The translations under genes were made by a program, and so were the position numbers. The notes beneath the pieces were generated by a model. It was not told where the DNA came from. It worked only from the letters and a program-made list of their open reading frames with translations, and searched no databases. This document shows positions 13,802-21,682 of a DNA stretch of 26,828 bases, piece by piece (position 1 is the first letter of the stretch; the number at the start of each line of letters is the position of its first letter). This stretch comes from Candidatus Portnoyibacteriota bacterium (GTDB taxonomy: Bacteria; Patescibacteriota; Minisyncoccia; RBG-13-40-8-A; JAUWHN01), in contig JAUWHN010000023.1 of assembly GCA_030605865.1 (NCBI GenBank), positions 1 to 26,828 of the forward strand, written 5' to 3'.

Positions 13802-15055
13802 TTATAAATAATTCATCGGATTTATTGTTGCTCCTATTGGTAATAAACCGCAATAGATACTCTGTTTTAACATAAAAGTATTTGACGCATAAACTCCGAA
13901 ATGAAGATGGCTGCCCGTAGAATACCCCGTGCTTCCCTCATAACCAATAACAGCTCCTTCTTTAACTGTATCCCCTATTCCATATCTTCCAAAAGCTGAA
14001 AGATGAGCATAAAGGGTGGTTAAATTATTATCATGCTCGATTGCAATCCATTTTCCATAAGCTCCTCCGCGGCAGTATTTGTCAGTATCTCCTATGTTTT
14101 TCACTATTCCATCATCGGCTGCATAAATAGGCGCTCCGTAACCAGCAGCAATATCTATGCCATTATGAAACCCGCTTTTATACAATCTTTTACTATAGGG
14201 GGTATAGCCATAGTATTGGGTTAAAAGTCCTTCATTTGGCCAGGAAAGGACGCCTGAACGGGGTTTTGGGATACTCTCCGGATCAAGAGTTATTCGCAGT
14301 TTTTCTTCTAACTCAAATATCTCTTCTCGAACTTGTTTTTGCTTTTTTTCAACATTAGCTAAAAGTTGCTGGTAGCTTTTTTCTTGACCCTTGGTTTGGC
14401 TTAAAAGATAAGCTTTTTTAGTTTTTTGGCTATCTTCTATCTTTTTTTGGCTATAGAGTTGGGCATTATAAATCTCTAATTCTTCTTTTTTGTTTTCTAC
14501 TTCAACTATTTGTTCTTCTAAGATTAATTTTAGTGCCTTTAACGACTCTAAATCCCTTTGAACATTTTTTTGGAGTAGTTCAATATATTCAATTTGAGTC
14601 AAAAAATCTGAAAATTTTTCATTTTCCAAAATCAATTCCAATAGAGTTTTTTCATCATATTCATAAATAGTTCTTATAATTCCAGCAATATTCTTTTTAT
14701 GCTTTTCTATTTTTCGGGTTTTTTCGTAGATTTCCAAAGTTAATTCTTCAATTTGAAGATTGGCTGTGACAATTCTTGCTGAAGTAACATTGATATCAGC
14801 TCGCAGCTTTCTTATTCGGGCCTCAATTATGGCTAATTGATTCTGGAGAGTATTTTTTTGCTGTTGAGTTTCCTTTAGGTTTTGTTGATAAGCTGTTACT
14901 TGTTCTTCTAATTGTTTAATCTCTGCTTCTCTTTCCTTAATTTGTTGTTTTAGGTCGTCAAGTAAGCTTGCCCGACTAAAGACGGGCAGCAAGAAACAAG
15001 AAACAAGAATTAAAAAAGAAATAATAAAAGTCAACTTTTTCATTTCGTTTTTCAT
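13802..15055 (-). CDS. M23 (LytM-type) peptidase with coiled coil, EnvC-like
   Basis: A 417-residue exported protein: hydrophobic signal (about 7-26), a long coiled coil (about 33-255), and a C-terminal M23 domain (about 275-390). Zinc ligands are His297 and Asp301 (HNGID) and His385 (HLHF), with His351 (YAHLS) and His383 completing the site, so it should be an active endopeptidase, unlike the catalytically dead EnvC. Such proteins cut or control the cutting of peptidoglycan at division. The ATG at 15055 overlaps the gltX stop by four bases; a second ATG four codons later is possible. The signal-peptide region is built from a heptanucleotide repeat followed by a palindrome. LVSC (17-20) looks like a lipobox but is followed by hydrophobic residues, so I prefer a standard signal peptide. 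Confidence 0.92.
   Translation of the reverse strand: MKNEMKKLTFIISFLILVSCFLLPVFSRASLLDDLKQQIKEREAEIKQLEEQVTAYQQNLKETQQQKNTLQNQLAIIEARIRKLRADINVTSARIVTANLQIEELTLEIYEKTRKIEKHKKNIAGIIRTIYEYDEKTLLELILENEKFSDFLTQIEYIELLQKNVQRDLESLKALKLILEEQIVEVENKKEELEIYNAQLYSQKKIEDSQKTKKAYLLSQTKGQEKSYQQLLANVEKKQKQVREEIFELEEKLRITLDPESIPKPRSGVLSWPNEGLLTQYYGYTPYSKRLYKSGFHNGIDIAAGYGAPIYAADDGIVKNIGDTDKYCRGGAYGKWIAIEHDNNLTTLYAHLSAFGRYGIGDTVKEGAVIGYEGSTGYSTGSHLHFGVYASNTFMLKQSIYCGLLPIGATINPMNYL
14970..14987. repeat. Palindrome at the signal-peptide end of the M23 gene
   Basis: GCCCG and CGGGC flank an 8-base loop, with CTTG and CAAG further out in partial register. It encodes the residues around LPVFSRAS, that is, the probable signal peptidase region. 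Confidence 0.5.
14989..15009. repeat. Heptanucleotide tandem repeat in the M23 signal peptide
   Basis: GCAAGAA-ACAAGAA-ACAAGAA on the plus strand, read on the minus strand as the hydrophobic core ILVSCFLL. Three units of seven; a change in number would shift the frame near the start of the gene. Confidence 0.75.
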
Positions 15056-16494
15056 TTCGCTATTTTTTGGGCATATTTGATTCTTTTTAATACCTTTTCT
15101 TTTTTTAAAATCTCGGCTATCTCAAACGGGCTAGGCGAAGCCTTTTTGCCGGTCAAGGCAACTCGCAAGGGCCACAAAAGTTTTCCTCTATCCCCTGTCT
15201 TGCCCGCTTCGCCGAATCGAGGCGAGCCCACAGGCTGGCCCGTTTGTTCAGCTTCGGGCATCAATATTTTTTCTAATTTTTTAGCCGTAAAATCTTTTTC
15301 TTTTATTTCAGACAATATTTTCTCTAATTTATTAAGAGATTCTTCTATTTCTTTTTTGCTCATATCTTTCCATTTCAATAAACTCGGCTTATATTTCAGC
15401 TCCTTAAAGAAAAATTCGGTTAGCTCCCCTATTTCGGAAATTTTCTTCATTCGTTTTTGTTCTAAGCTAATAATTTTCTTTAATTTTTTTGATTCTATTT
15501 TTTCTTTGGTTTCTTTAACAATATATTCTTCTTTAATAGAATATCCTCCATAACCCGGTGGATATTGTTCGCTCTTAAATTCTGGCTTTATTAAGCCATT
15601 TTCTATTAAATACGGGGTGCACATTTCTGTTAATTTATCCAACGATAATTGTCTGATATAATGGCCATTAAACCAGTCAAGTTTTTCAATATTAAATATT
15701 GCTCCACCTTTTTGAATTTTTTCTAAAGAAAATTCTTTTATCAGTTCTTTTACAGAGAACAGTTCTCTGTCATTTTTTGGTCCGCCCTGGGCGGACCAAC
15801 CAAGCAAAGCCATAAAATTAATTAAGGCCTCTGGCAAATATCCTTGTTCTTTATAATCAATAATTGAAACAGCGCCGTGGCGTTTGCTAAGCTTGGTTTT
15901 ATCCGGCCCTAAAATTAAAGGTAAATGAGCATATTTTGGCGCTGGTAATCCTAATGCTTCCTGAATTAAAATTTGCTTAGGGGTATTGGAAATATGATCT
16001 TCTCCTCTAATCACATGACTGATTTTCATTTCATAATCATCAATTACTACGGCGAAATTATAAAGTGGGGTTTTCAAGTCTTTAGCAATAGAAAAATCAT
16101 CAAATAAGCCTGAATCAAATTCTACTCTGCCTCGAATTAAATCATCAAAGACCACTTTTTTCTTAGGATTTTTAAACCAAATTATTTCATTTTCATAAGC
16201 ATGACCAGAATTCAAGAGTTTTTTTAGGTATTTTTCATAAGTTTTAGTTCTTTTGCTTTGTTTATAAAGCTCGTCCCATTCAATCCCCAGCCATTTTAAA
16301 CCATCTATTATATCTTTTTCGTATTTTGAATCCGAGCGCTCTAAATCAGTGTCCTCAATTCGTAAAATAAAGCTGTTGTTATGTTTTTTAGCGAATAAAT
16401 AGTTAAATAAAGCCGTTCTTGCCGTACCAATATGCAGCGGTCCGGTCGGCGACGGCGCAATCCGAACCCGCAGTTTTTTAATTTTTGCTGACAT
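15052..16494 (-). CDS. gltX: Glutamyl-tRNA synthetase (compact, with inserted palindromes)
   Basis: GltX charges tRNA-Glu (and in many bacteria tRNA-Gln). The 480-residue class I enzyme shows APSPTGPLHIGTARTALFNY (HIGH motif), IEDTDLERS, VIRGEDHISNTPKQ and the KMSKS variant KLSKR (201-205), plus LLWPLRVALTGKKASPSPFE in the anticodon-binding part. Between GHAYE (about 97-101) and FDDLIRG (116-122) it lacks roughly 45-50 residues that in Thermus or E. coli form a helical subdomain (zinc-binding in E. coli). In contrast, three palindrome-coded stretches appear to be additions: SAQGGPK (234-240), SEQYPPGYGGYS (about 308-319) and a 20-residue stretch at 416-435. It lies three bases after murG and overlaps the M23 gene by four. 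Confidence 0.95.
   Translation of the reverse strand: MSAKIKKLRVRIAPSPTGPLHIGTARTALFNYLFAKKHNNSFILRIEDTDLERSDSKYEKDIIDGLKWLGIEWDELYKQSKRTKTYEKYLKKLLNSGHAYENEIIWFKNPKKKVVFDDLIRGRVEFDSGLFDDFSIAKDLKTPLYNFAVVIDDYEMKISHVIRGEDHISNTPKQILIQEALGLPAPKYAHLPLILGPDKTKLSKRHGAVSIIDYKEQGYLPEALINFMALLGWSAQGGPKNDRELFSVKELIKEFSLEKIQKGGAIFNIEKLDWFNGHYIRQLSLDKLTEMCTPYLIENGLIKPEFKSEQYPPGYGGYSIKEEYIVKETKEKIESKKLKKIISLEQKRMKKISEIGELTEFFFKELKYKPSLLKWKDMSKKEIEESLNKLEKILSEIKEKDFTAKKLEKILMPEAEQTGQPVGSPRFGEAGKTGDRGKLLWPLRVALTGKKASPSPFEIAEILKKEKVLKRIKYAQKIAK
15194..15234. repeat. Imperfect 41-base palindrome inside gltX (third insert)
   Basis: Outer arms CCTGT (15194-15198) and ACAGG (15230-15234) and inner arms GCTTCGCC (15206-15213) and GGCGAGC (15221-15227, one bulge) make a two-part hairpin. 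It encodes glycine- and proline-rich residues around 416-435 directly before the conserved RGKLLWPLR. Confidence 0.65.
15540..15566. repeat. Palindrome inside gltX (second insert)
   Basis: AATATCC (15540-15546) and GGATATT (15560-15566) form a 7-base-pair stem with a 13-base loop. It encodes QYPPGYGGYS, which looks foreign between two helices of the anticodon-binding region. Confidence 0.55.
15779..15797. repeat. Perfect palindrome inside gltX (first insert)
   Basis: GGTCCGCC-CTG-GGCGGACC, an 8-base-pair stem with a 3-base loop, is read as WSAQGGPK right after the conserved FMALLGW. Its core arms TCCGCC/GGCGGA are the same as in grpE and the dnaK leader. Confidence 0.7.
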
Positions 16495-16497
16495 AAT

Positions 16498-17574
16498 TTA
16501 TTTTGCCAATTTTATTATTTCTTCAACGATTTTGCGATTGGTGTCCGGCTTATAAAATGATTTTGCTTTTTCTCCCATTCTTCTTGCCTTTTCAGGGTCA
16601 TTTATTAGTTCAAAAACAGCATCTAAGAACATATTCATTGTTATATTCTTTTCTTCCAGAGCAATTGCCCCACCAATTTTTGTTAAAGCCCAGGCATTTT
16701 TTTTCTGATGATCAGAAGCAGCAGTAGATAGCGGTAGGAGAACACTCGGCTTTCCTGTCGCAGCAATTTCAAAAATACCTCCTGCTCCAGCCCGACTAAC
16801 AATAATATCAGAAACAGCATAAGCGTGTTTTAATTTCTCTTCTTCTAAGAACGGGAGGAGATGATATAGCTTTTTTTGTGAACTTGTTTCGATTTGTTTA
16901 TAATTTTTTTCACCGCAGACATGGATTATTTCGCATTTTTCTAAAAGACGAGGCAAGGTATTAAGAACAATCTCGTTTATTCTTTGGGCGCCTTGCGAGC
17001 CCCCCATAACCAGAACCACTGGTTTTTCCGAAGTTAATTCAAATAACTTTCTTCCCTCTTCTCTACTTCCTTGAGTTAGTTCTTCTCGAACAGGATTTCC
17101 CAAAAGAATTGTTTTTTCAGAAGAAAAATATTCTTTTGCTGTCTCAAAAGAAATAATAATTTTCTTAGCAAAGGAAGCTAAAATTCTATTAGCTAATCCC
17201 GGAACACTATCAGATTCATGAACTATAATTGGAATTCTATAAAACCAGCTCACAAAAACTACTGAAATACTACCGTAGCCACCTTTGCTGAATACAGCAT
17301 CGGGCATAAACCAGAAAACATGCCAAAACGATTGGATTAAACCAACAGGAATTTTGAGAATATCGGTAAAATTAGCCAGGCTAAAATAACGGCGCAGTTT
17401 TCCAGCTAAAATAAATTTACATCTTATACCCTTTTTTTTGAAAATATCTTTAGCAAAACCATCGGGTCCAACATACAGAAATTCTGCCTCTTTATCAAGG
17501 GCAAGGGTTTCTTTAACCGCAACTATTGGAAAAATGTGGCCTCCGGTGCCACCACCCGTGAAAAGTATTCTCAT
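16498..17574 (-). CDS. murG: UDP-GlcNAc:lipid I N-acetylglucosaminyltransferase MurG
   Basis: MurG adds GlcNAc to lipid I to make lipid II on the inner face of the membrane. The 358-residue GT28 enzyme starts MRILFTGGGTGGHIFPIVAV with the first glycine-rich loop, has FSKGGYGSISVV and IVHESDSVPGLANRI in the N-terminal domain, then VVLVMGGSQGAQRINE and ISRAGAGGIFEIAATGKPS-like donor-binding motifs (here IVSRAGAGGIFE) and LPLSTAASDHQKKNA. It overlaps ftsW by four bases and ends three bases before gltX. All signature motifs are present. Confidence 0.97.
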   Translation of the reverse strand: MRILFTGGGTGGHIFPIVAVKETLALDKEAEFLYVGPDGFAKDIFKKKGIRCKFILAGKLRRYFSLANFTDILKIPVGLIQSFWHVFWFMPDAVFSKGGYGSISVVFVSWFYRIPIIVHESDSVPGLANRILASFAKKIIISFETAKEYFSSEKTILLGNPVREELTQGSREEGRKLFELTSEKPVVLVMGGSQGAQRINEIVLNTLPRLLEKCEIIHVCGEKNYKQIETSSQKKLYHLLPFLEEEKLKHAYAVSDIIVSRAGAGGIFEIAATGKPSVLLPLSTAASDHQKKNAWALTKIGGAIALEEKNITMNMFLDAVFELINDPEKARRMGEKAKSFYKPDTNRKIVEEIIKLAK

Positions 17575-18695
17575 GTTGTGTATTTAGATATATTAATTAA
17601 TATTCCTGCTCCTATCAACGACATCACCATCGACGAAGCGCCATAACTTATAAAAGGCAAGGTAATGCCGGTTAAAGGAATGAGTCCGGTTATCGCCCCA
17701 ATATTAACAAAAGCCTGAAGTACAAACCAAGAAGTAATACCAGCAGCAGTTAAGCGGCCGAATCTATCCGGACTATTCTTAGCTATTTTGAATCCTCTTA
17801 TTACCAGGGCAAGAAATAGGATTATCAATGCCGCAGCCCCGACAAAGCCCCATTCTTCGGCCATGATAGCGAAGATGGAATCGCTAGCCGGAGAAGGAAG
17901 ATAATTGTATTTTTGTCGACTGTGGACTAAACCCACTCCGAAAAGACCGCCTGAACCAATAGCTAATAGGGCTTGCTTTATTTGGTAACCAATACCCTGA
18001 GGATCTATCTCAGGGTTAATAAAAGCCAATAACCTATTCATTCTATAAGGGGCTACTTTTATAAGGGTAAAGAGAGCTGCTAAGCCAGTAGAAATGAGAA
18101 ATAGAATGTGACTAAATTTTGCCCCGGCTAGAAAAAAGATTATAATTCCAATCATTACAATTACTCCAAGAGTTCCAATGTCTGGTTGAAAAATAAGGAG
18201 AAATCCTATTAGTCCCATTATTATCAAAAAAGGGAGAGTGCTATAATAAAATGTTTTGACTTCAGCGCTTTTTCTTTTTTCTAACCAGGCAGCCAAGTAG
18301 ATTATAAACCCCAATTTAACTAATTCTGATGGTTGAAATGAGAAAAATTTTAAATCTATCCAGCGTTTAGCTCCGCTATAACCAAAGCCCAAATTAGGAA
18401 CAAAGACTAAAATTAAAACAACTATAGAAAGAGCTAATATGACTACTGCCCATTTTTTCCAGTGCTTATAAGGGATTTTGGAAGTTATAAAGAAGAATAT
18501 TAATCCTATACCTACTCCATAAATTAGCTGATGAAAAAAATAATGATAAGAGTTACCAAAACGCTCTTGTGAGATTATTGCTGAAGAACTGGCCAAGACA
18601 ACCAAACCAAACCCTATAAGAAGAAATATAATTATAAGCAAGACGCGGTCAGGTTTATGGAGTTTTATCTTAGTTTTTTTAAATTTTCTACGCAT
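17571..18695 (-). CDS. ftsW: Septal peptidoglycan polymerase FtsW (SEDS family)
   Basis: FtsW polymerises lipid II at the septum together with a class B penicillin-binding protein. The 374-residue integral membrane protein has about ten helices and the SEDS signatures GAKRWIDLKFFSFQPSELVK, FQPDIGTLGV, PSPASDSIFAIMAEEWGFVG (with the essential Asp) and ITLPFISYGASSM. FtsW rather than RodA is preferred because of its place between murD and murG. A short basic cytosolic start (MRRKFKKTKIKLHKPD) precedes the first helix. Confidence 0.95.
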   Translation of the reverse strand: MRRKFKKTKIKLHKPDRVLLIIIFLLIGFGLVVLASSSAIISQERFGNSYHYFFHQLIYGVGIGLIFFFITSKIPYKHWKKWAVVILALSIVVLILVFVPNLGFGYSGAKRWIDLKFFSFQPSELVKLGFIIYLAAWLEKRKSAEVKTFYYSTLPFLIIMGLIGFLLIFQPDIGTLGVIVMIGIIIFFLAGAKFSHILFLISTGLAALFTLIKVAPYRMNRLLAFINPEIDPQGIGYQIKQALLAIGSGGLFGVGLVHSRQKYNYLPSPASDSIFAIMAEEWGFVGAAALIILFLALVIRGFKIAKNSPDRFGRLTAAGITSWFVLQAFVNIGAITGLIPLTGITLPFISYGASSMVMSLIGAGILINISKYTT

Positions 18696-18698
18696 TTT

Positions 18699-20066
18699 TT
18701 AAGAAGTCAAACTTCTTTTAAATTGTTCTCCCCGGTCAAATTCATGTTGGAATAGTCCAAAACTTGTACAACCAGGAGACAGAAGCACAATATCGCCTTT
18801 TTCAGCGTTTTTGTGAGCCATCTTTACAGCTATTTTCATGTTTTTCGTCAGCCTGCGGCTGACCGGCCGTAGGCCGGCCGCTTCTTCTGCTTTAATCTCT
18901 TTCAGTATCTTCTTGGTCGCCGTCCCGGGGAGTAAAATTAAAACTTTTACTTTTTTTAAAATTACTCGGGCCAACTCTTTAAAATTTAAATTTTTATCTC
19001 TACCGCCAGCAATGAGAATTATTTTTTTCCCCTGCCCCGACGTAACGTCGGGGTGAGGGAGAGATTTCAGGGCAACGATTGTGGCTTCCGGAGTTGTAGC
19101 AGTAGTATCATTATAATATTTCACCCCTTTAATTTCTTTAACAAATTCTAATCTTCCTTCTATGCCTTTAAAGTTTCTAAGCGTTTTTTTAATAGTAGAA
19201 TCCAATATTTTGAAAATTTTTGCAACAGTTATAGCTGCTGATATATTGTTTAAGTTATGTTCACCTGCTAATTTAATATATTTTGAATATTTGACTGCTC
19301 GTTTTTTGGAATAAAAAATTGTTTTTGCCTTAGCTTCTTTGCCAAATTCTCGAACAATTTTATCATCACGATTTAATATTAGAAAATCTTTAGGCTTTTG
19401 AAACTTAAAAATCAATTTTTTCGCCTCAATATAATTTTGCATTCCTTTGTGACGATTCAGGTGATCCGGCATTATGTTGGTTATAACCGCAATATGCGGG
19501 GTTTTCCTGTCTGCTGGCAGGTAGGTTTTGTGTTTTTTTAAATCTTCTAATTGCCAGCTGGATAACTCTAAAACCACAATGGTGTCTTTGGTCACCTTAG
19601 GAAGTTCTTCCAAAACCGAAGCCCGAATATTGCCGGCCAGCACTACTTTGTATTTAGTTTTCAATAGTTTAGCAATTAAAGTAGCGGTTGTTGATTTCCC
19701 CTTGGTTCCGGTAATGCCAATTATTTTTTTAGAAGGACAAAGCTCAAAAAATAATCCAATATCTGTTTCTATTGGTACTTTATTCTTTTTTGCTATTTTG
19801 AGATATTTTGAATCTTTGGGTACGGCCGGGTTTTTAATAATTAAATCAGCATTTTTGAAATCCCCTACTCTGTGTTTTCCAAGAACATAATTTATTTTAT
19901 AGCCCTTAAGTTCATCTATTGAATCTTTTAGTTCTTTTTTAGTTTTCGGATCAGTTACTAATACTTTTGCTCCTTGTCGGACAAAAAATTTCGCTACTCC
20001 TACTCCCCCGCCATGAAGCCCGAGACCCATAACAGTTACTCGCTTATTTTTAAAATCTTTTATCAT
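18699..20066 (-). CDS. murD: UDP-N-acetylmuramoyl-L-alanine--D-glutamate ligase MurD, with palindromic inserts
   Basis: MurD adds D-glutamate to UDP-MurNAc-L-Ala. The 455-residue protein has the N-terminal Rossmann-like domain (VTVMGLGLHGGGVGVAKF), the ATP loop GITGTKGKSTT (118-127), LELSSWQLED, ITNIMPDHLNRH, EGRLEFV, the NDTTATTPEAT motif and LIAGGRDKN, and LLSPGCTSFGLFQHEFDRG near the end. Three short stretches appear added compared with typical MurD, and each is coded by a palindrome: TYLPADRK (181-188), HPDVTSGQ (337-345 region) and AAGLRPVSRRLTK (396-408). All lie in likely surface loops and keep the frame. It overlaps the upstream swivel-protein gene by four bases and ends three bases before ftsW. 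Confidence 0.95.
   Translation of the reverse strand: MIKDFKNKRVTVMGLGLHGGGVGVAKFFVRQGAKVLVTDPKTKKELKDSIDELKGYKINYVLGKHRVGDFKNADLIIKNPAVPKDSKYLKIAKKNKVPIETDIGLFFELCPSKKIIGITGTKGKSTTATLIAKLLKTKYKVVLAGNIRASVLEELPKVTKDTIVVLELSSWQLEDLKKHKTYLPADRKTPHIAVITNIMPDHLNRHKGMQNYIEAKKLIFKFQKPKDFLILNRDDKIVREFGKEAKAKTIFYSKKRAVKYSKYIKLAGEHNLNNISAAITVAKIFKILDSTIKKTLRNFKGIEGRLEFVKEIKGVKYYNDTTATTPEATIVALKSLPHPDVTSGQGKKIILIAGGRDKNLNFKELARVILKKVKVLILLPGTATKKILKEIKAEEAAGLRPVSRRLTKNMKIAVKMAHKNAEKGDIVLLSPGCTSFGLFQHEFDRGEQFKRSLTS
18847..18880. repeat. Double palindrome inside murD (third insert)
   Basis: GTCAGCC-TGC-GGCTGAC (18847-18863) is directly followed by CGGCC-GTA-GGCCG (18864-18876) and CGG. It encodes AAGLRPVSRRL in the C-terminal domain, a very GC-rich island in an AT-rich gene. 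Confidence 0.75.
19029..19059. repeat. Palindrome inside murD (second insert)
   Basis: The core CCCCGACGT-A-ACGTCGGGG (19035-19053) is a perfect inverted repeat with 9-base arms; flanking CCC and GGG extend the pairing. It encodes HPDVTSGQ between the conserved ALKSLP and GKKIILIAGG, where MurD relatives that I remember run straight on. Confidence 0.8.
19506..19525. repeat. Palindrome inside murD (first insert)
   Basis: CCTGTCTGC-TG-GCAGGTAGG pairs over nine positions, two of them G-T. It encodes TYLPADRK between LEDLKKHK and the conserved PHIAVITNI. Confidence 0.65.
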
Positions 20067-21673
20067 TTTAATTTCCTCACAATCCCCTTATTCGCATCTA
20101 CTTCCACTAAGTCCCCGTCTTTTAAGGCCTTGGTAGCGATTTTGGTGCCGATAACGCAGGGAATGTTGAGTTCGCGGGAAACAATAGCAGCATGAGATGT
20201 CACGCCTCCTTGTTCTGTAACGATGGCGGCTGCTTTTTTCATGGCCGGAACAATATCAGGGTCAGTGGCAATGGAAACCAAGATGTCGCCTTTATTCATT
20301 CTTGCCATATCTTTTGGCCTATAAATTAATTTAACTATACCAGTAGCCTTTCCAACGCAACCGGTTTGTCCTTTTATTTCGACTGCTTCTTCAATTTTTC
20401 TTTCTGTTATTTTAGCTAATTTTTTTGCTTTTTCTCCGATAAAGATTATATCTTTGCCCCTTTCAACATAATAAATGCAATATTTTGTTCTTTGTTTTAT
20501 TTCTCTGCGATTAATTTTTCCAGAAAGTAGGGCCTTTTCAACTTCTTCGGGTAACATAAATCTGACTTCTTTGAGATTTAACTTTAATCGTTTTCCTATT
20601 TCTTTAAGGATATACTCCATTTTATAAAGAGCATAAATTTGGGCAAAGCGGCGATAAATTTTAGTTACCATAAAATCACCAAAACCATTAAAAATTGTAA
20701 GCCAGGGTTCTTTGATTTTTAATTTTTTAATTAACTCTTGCCGTTTTTTTAAGGTTGTAGCTAATTCCTTTTGTTTCTTTCTGTAATTTACTTCGAGATT
20801 AGCCCCGCTGCCAATAAGTTTAACAAGTTCTTTTAGGTAGTATTCAAAACTCGATACTTCACCTACCCACATATGAGAAACATAAAAATATTTTTCGTAA
20901 TGTTTTTGAATTAGTCTGTAGATTCCTGGCTCAATCTTGTCTTTTATTTTTTCAACAGTTTTTTCAAAAAGCTTTTCATATTCTAGACTATGTGTTTGAT
21001 ATCCAAATTTTACAGTTTCGTGTTCTTTGAACTTTTTAAACAATTCATTAAAGATTTTTTCATGATACTTATCTTTTTGAATTTTTATAGCGATTTTTAA
21101 GAATTCCTCGTGCTCTATCTGAATCAAGGATTTTTTCGTAGGCTGTGTTAAAAGAACAAAGTATTCGTTAATTTTGTCCTCGGTTACTCCTATGGTTCGT
21201 AAATATATCTTTAGTCGTTCCGTTAGATTAGAGTGAAACATGTCACATGCTACCGGAATCCAGCACCACTGGTAATATTTTGTATGGTTTTCATCATGCC
21301 CTTTACAAAAACCCCATAGCTGTTTGTTTGTATATTTGTCTAGATTCGTTTCGGGTAAAGTCTCGGCGTAGCCACGTAATTTATCAGCCAATTTTACAAT
21401 TTCTTTATTTATCTTTTTTACAAAATCAGGGTTTTGTATAAATTTTTTAACCAAGTGGTCGCCGACTTCTTTAGAATCCTTTTCGCCAAAATAAAACCAT
21501 TGATGATAGCCACGGTGGATTGAGAGTATTGCATTATAAGCTCTGCCTCCGGGCCAGACAAACTCATTAACAAAACAAGATAGCCAAATTTGGCAGAAGA
21601 AAAAATCCATATCCGGAATGTCTTCTGCTAGCATCCAGGGATCTTTATTGTTTAGATATTTTGGTTTATTCAT
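20063..21673 (-). CDS. PEP-utilising-type His-swivel (mobile) domain protein without ATP-grasp domain
   Basis: A 536-residue protein whose last ~100 residues are the phosphohistidine swivel domain of PEP synthase and pyruvate phosphate dikinase, with the phosphate-carrying histidine in GGVTSHAAIVSRELNIPCVIGT (His494). The first ~430 residues are helical and rich in aromatic residues; they recall the middle region of PEP-synthase-like and rifampin phosphotransferase-like proteins, but I cannot assign a substrate. The ATP-grasp domain that charges the histidine and the PEP-binding barrel are both absent, and no gene for them is in the window. It follows the deacylase gene by nine bases and overlaps murD by four, so it should be made with the cell wall enzymes. 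Function unknown; a phosphotransfer relay needing a partner in trans is the main idea. Confidence 0.8.
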   Translation of the reverse strand: MNKPKYLNNKDPWMLAEDIPDMDFFFCQIWLSCFVNEFVWPGGRAYNAILSIHRGYHQWFYFGEKDSKEVGDHLVKKFIQNPDFVKKINKEIVKLADKLRGYAETLPETNLDKYTNKQLWGFCKGHDENHTKYYQWCWIPVACDMFHSNLTERLKIYLRTIGVTEDKINEYFVLLTQPTKKSLIQIEHEEFLKIAIKIQKDKYHEKIFNELFKKFKEHETVKFGYQTHSLEYEKLFEKTVEKIKDKIEPGIYRLIQKHYEKYFYVSHMWVGEVSSFEYYLKELVKLIGSGANLEVNYRKKQKELATTLKKRQELIKKLKIKEPWLTIFNGFGDFMVTKIYRRFAQIYALYKMEYILKEIGKRLKLNLKEVRFMLPEEVEKALLSGKINRREIKQRTKYCIYYVERGKDIIFIGEKAKKLAKITERKIEEAVEIKGQTGCVGKATGIVKLIYRPKDMARMNKGDILVSIATDPDIVPAMKKAAAIVTEQGGVTSHAAIVSRELNIPCVIGTKIATKALKDGDLVEVDANKGIVRKLK

Positions 21674-21682
21674 ATTATTTTG

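Noticed and set aside
15077..15553. Long open frame of 158 codons antisense to gltX
   Set aside because: It is a shadow of gltX; the protein has no family features and gltX is certain.
17990..18020. CCTGAG...CTCAGG hairpin in ftsW
   Set aside because: It lies in the conserved INPEIDPQGIGYQ region of FtsW with no sign of inserted residues.
19528..19890. Open frame of 120 codons antisense to murD
   Set aside because: Shadow of a conserved gene; no independent support.
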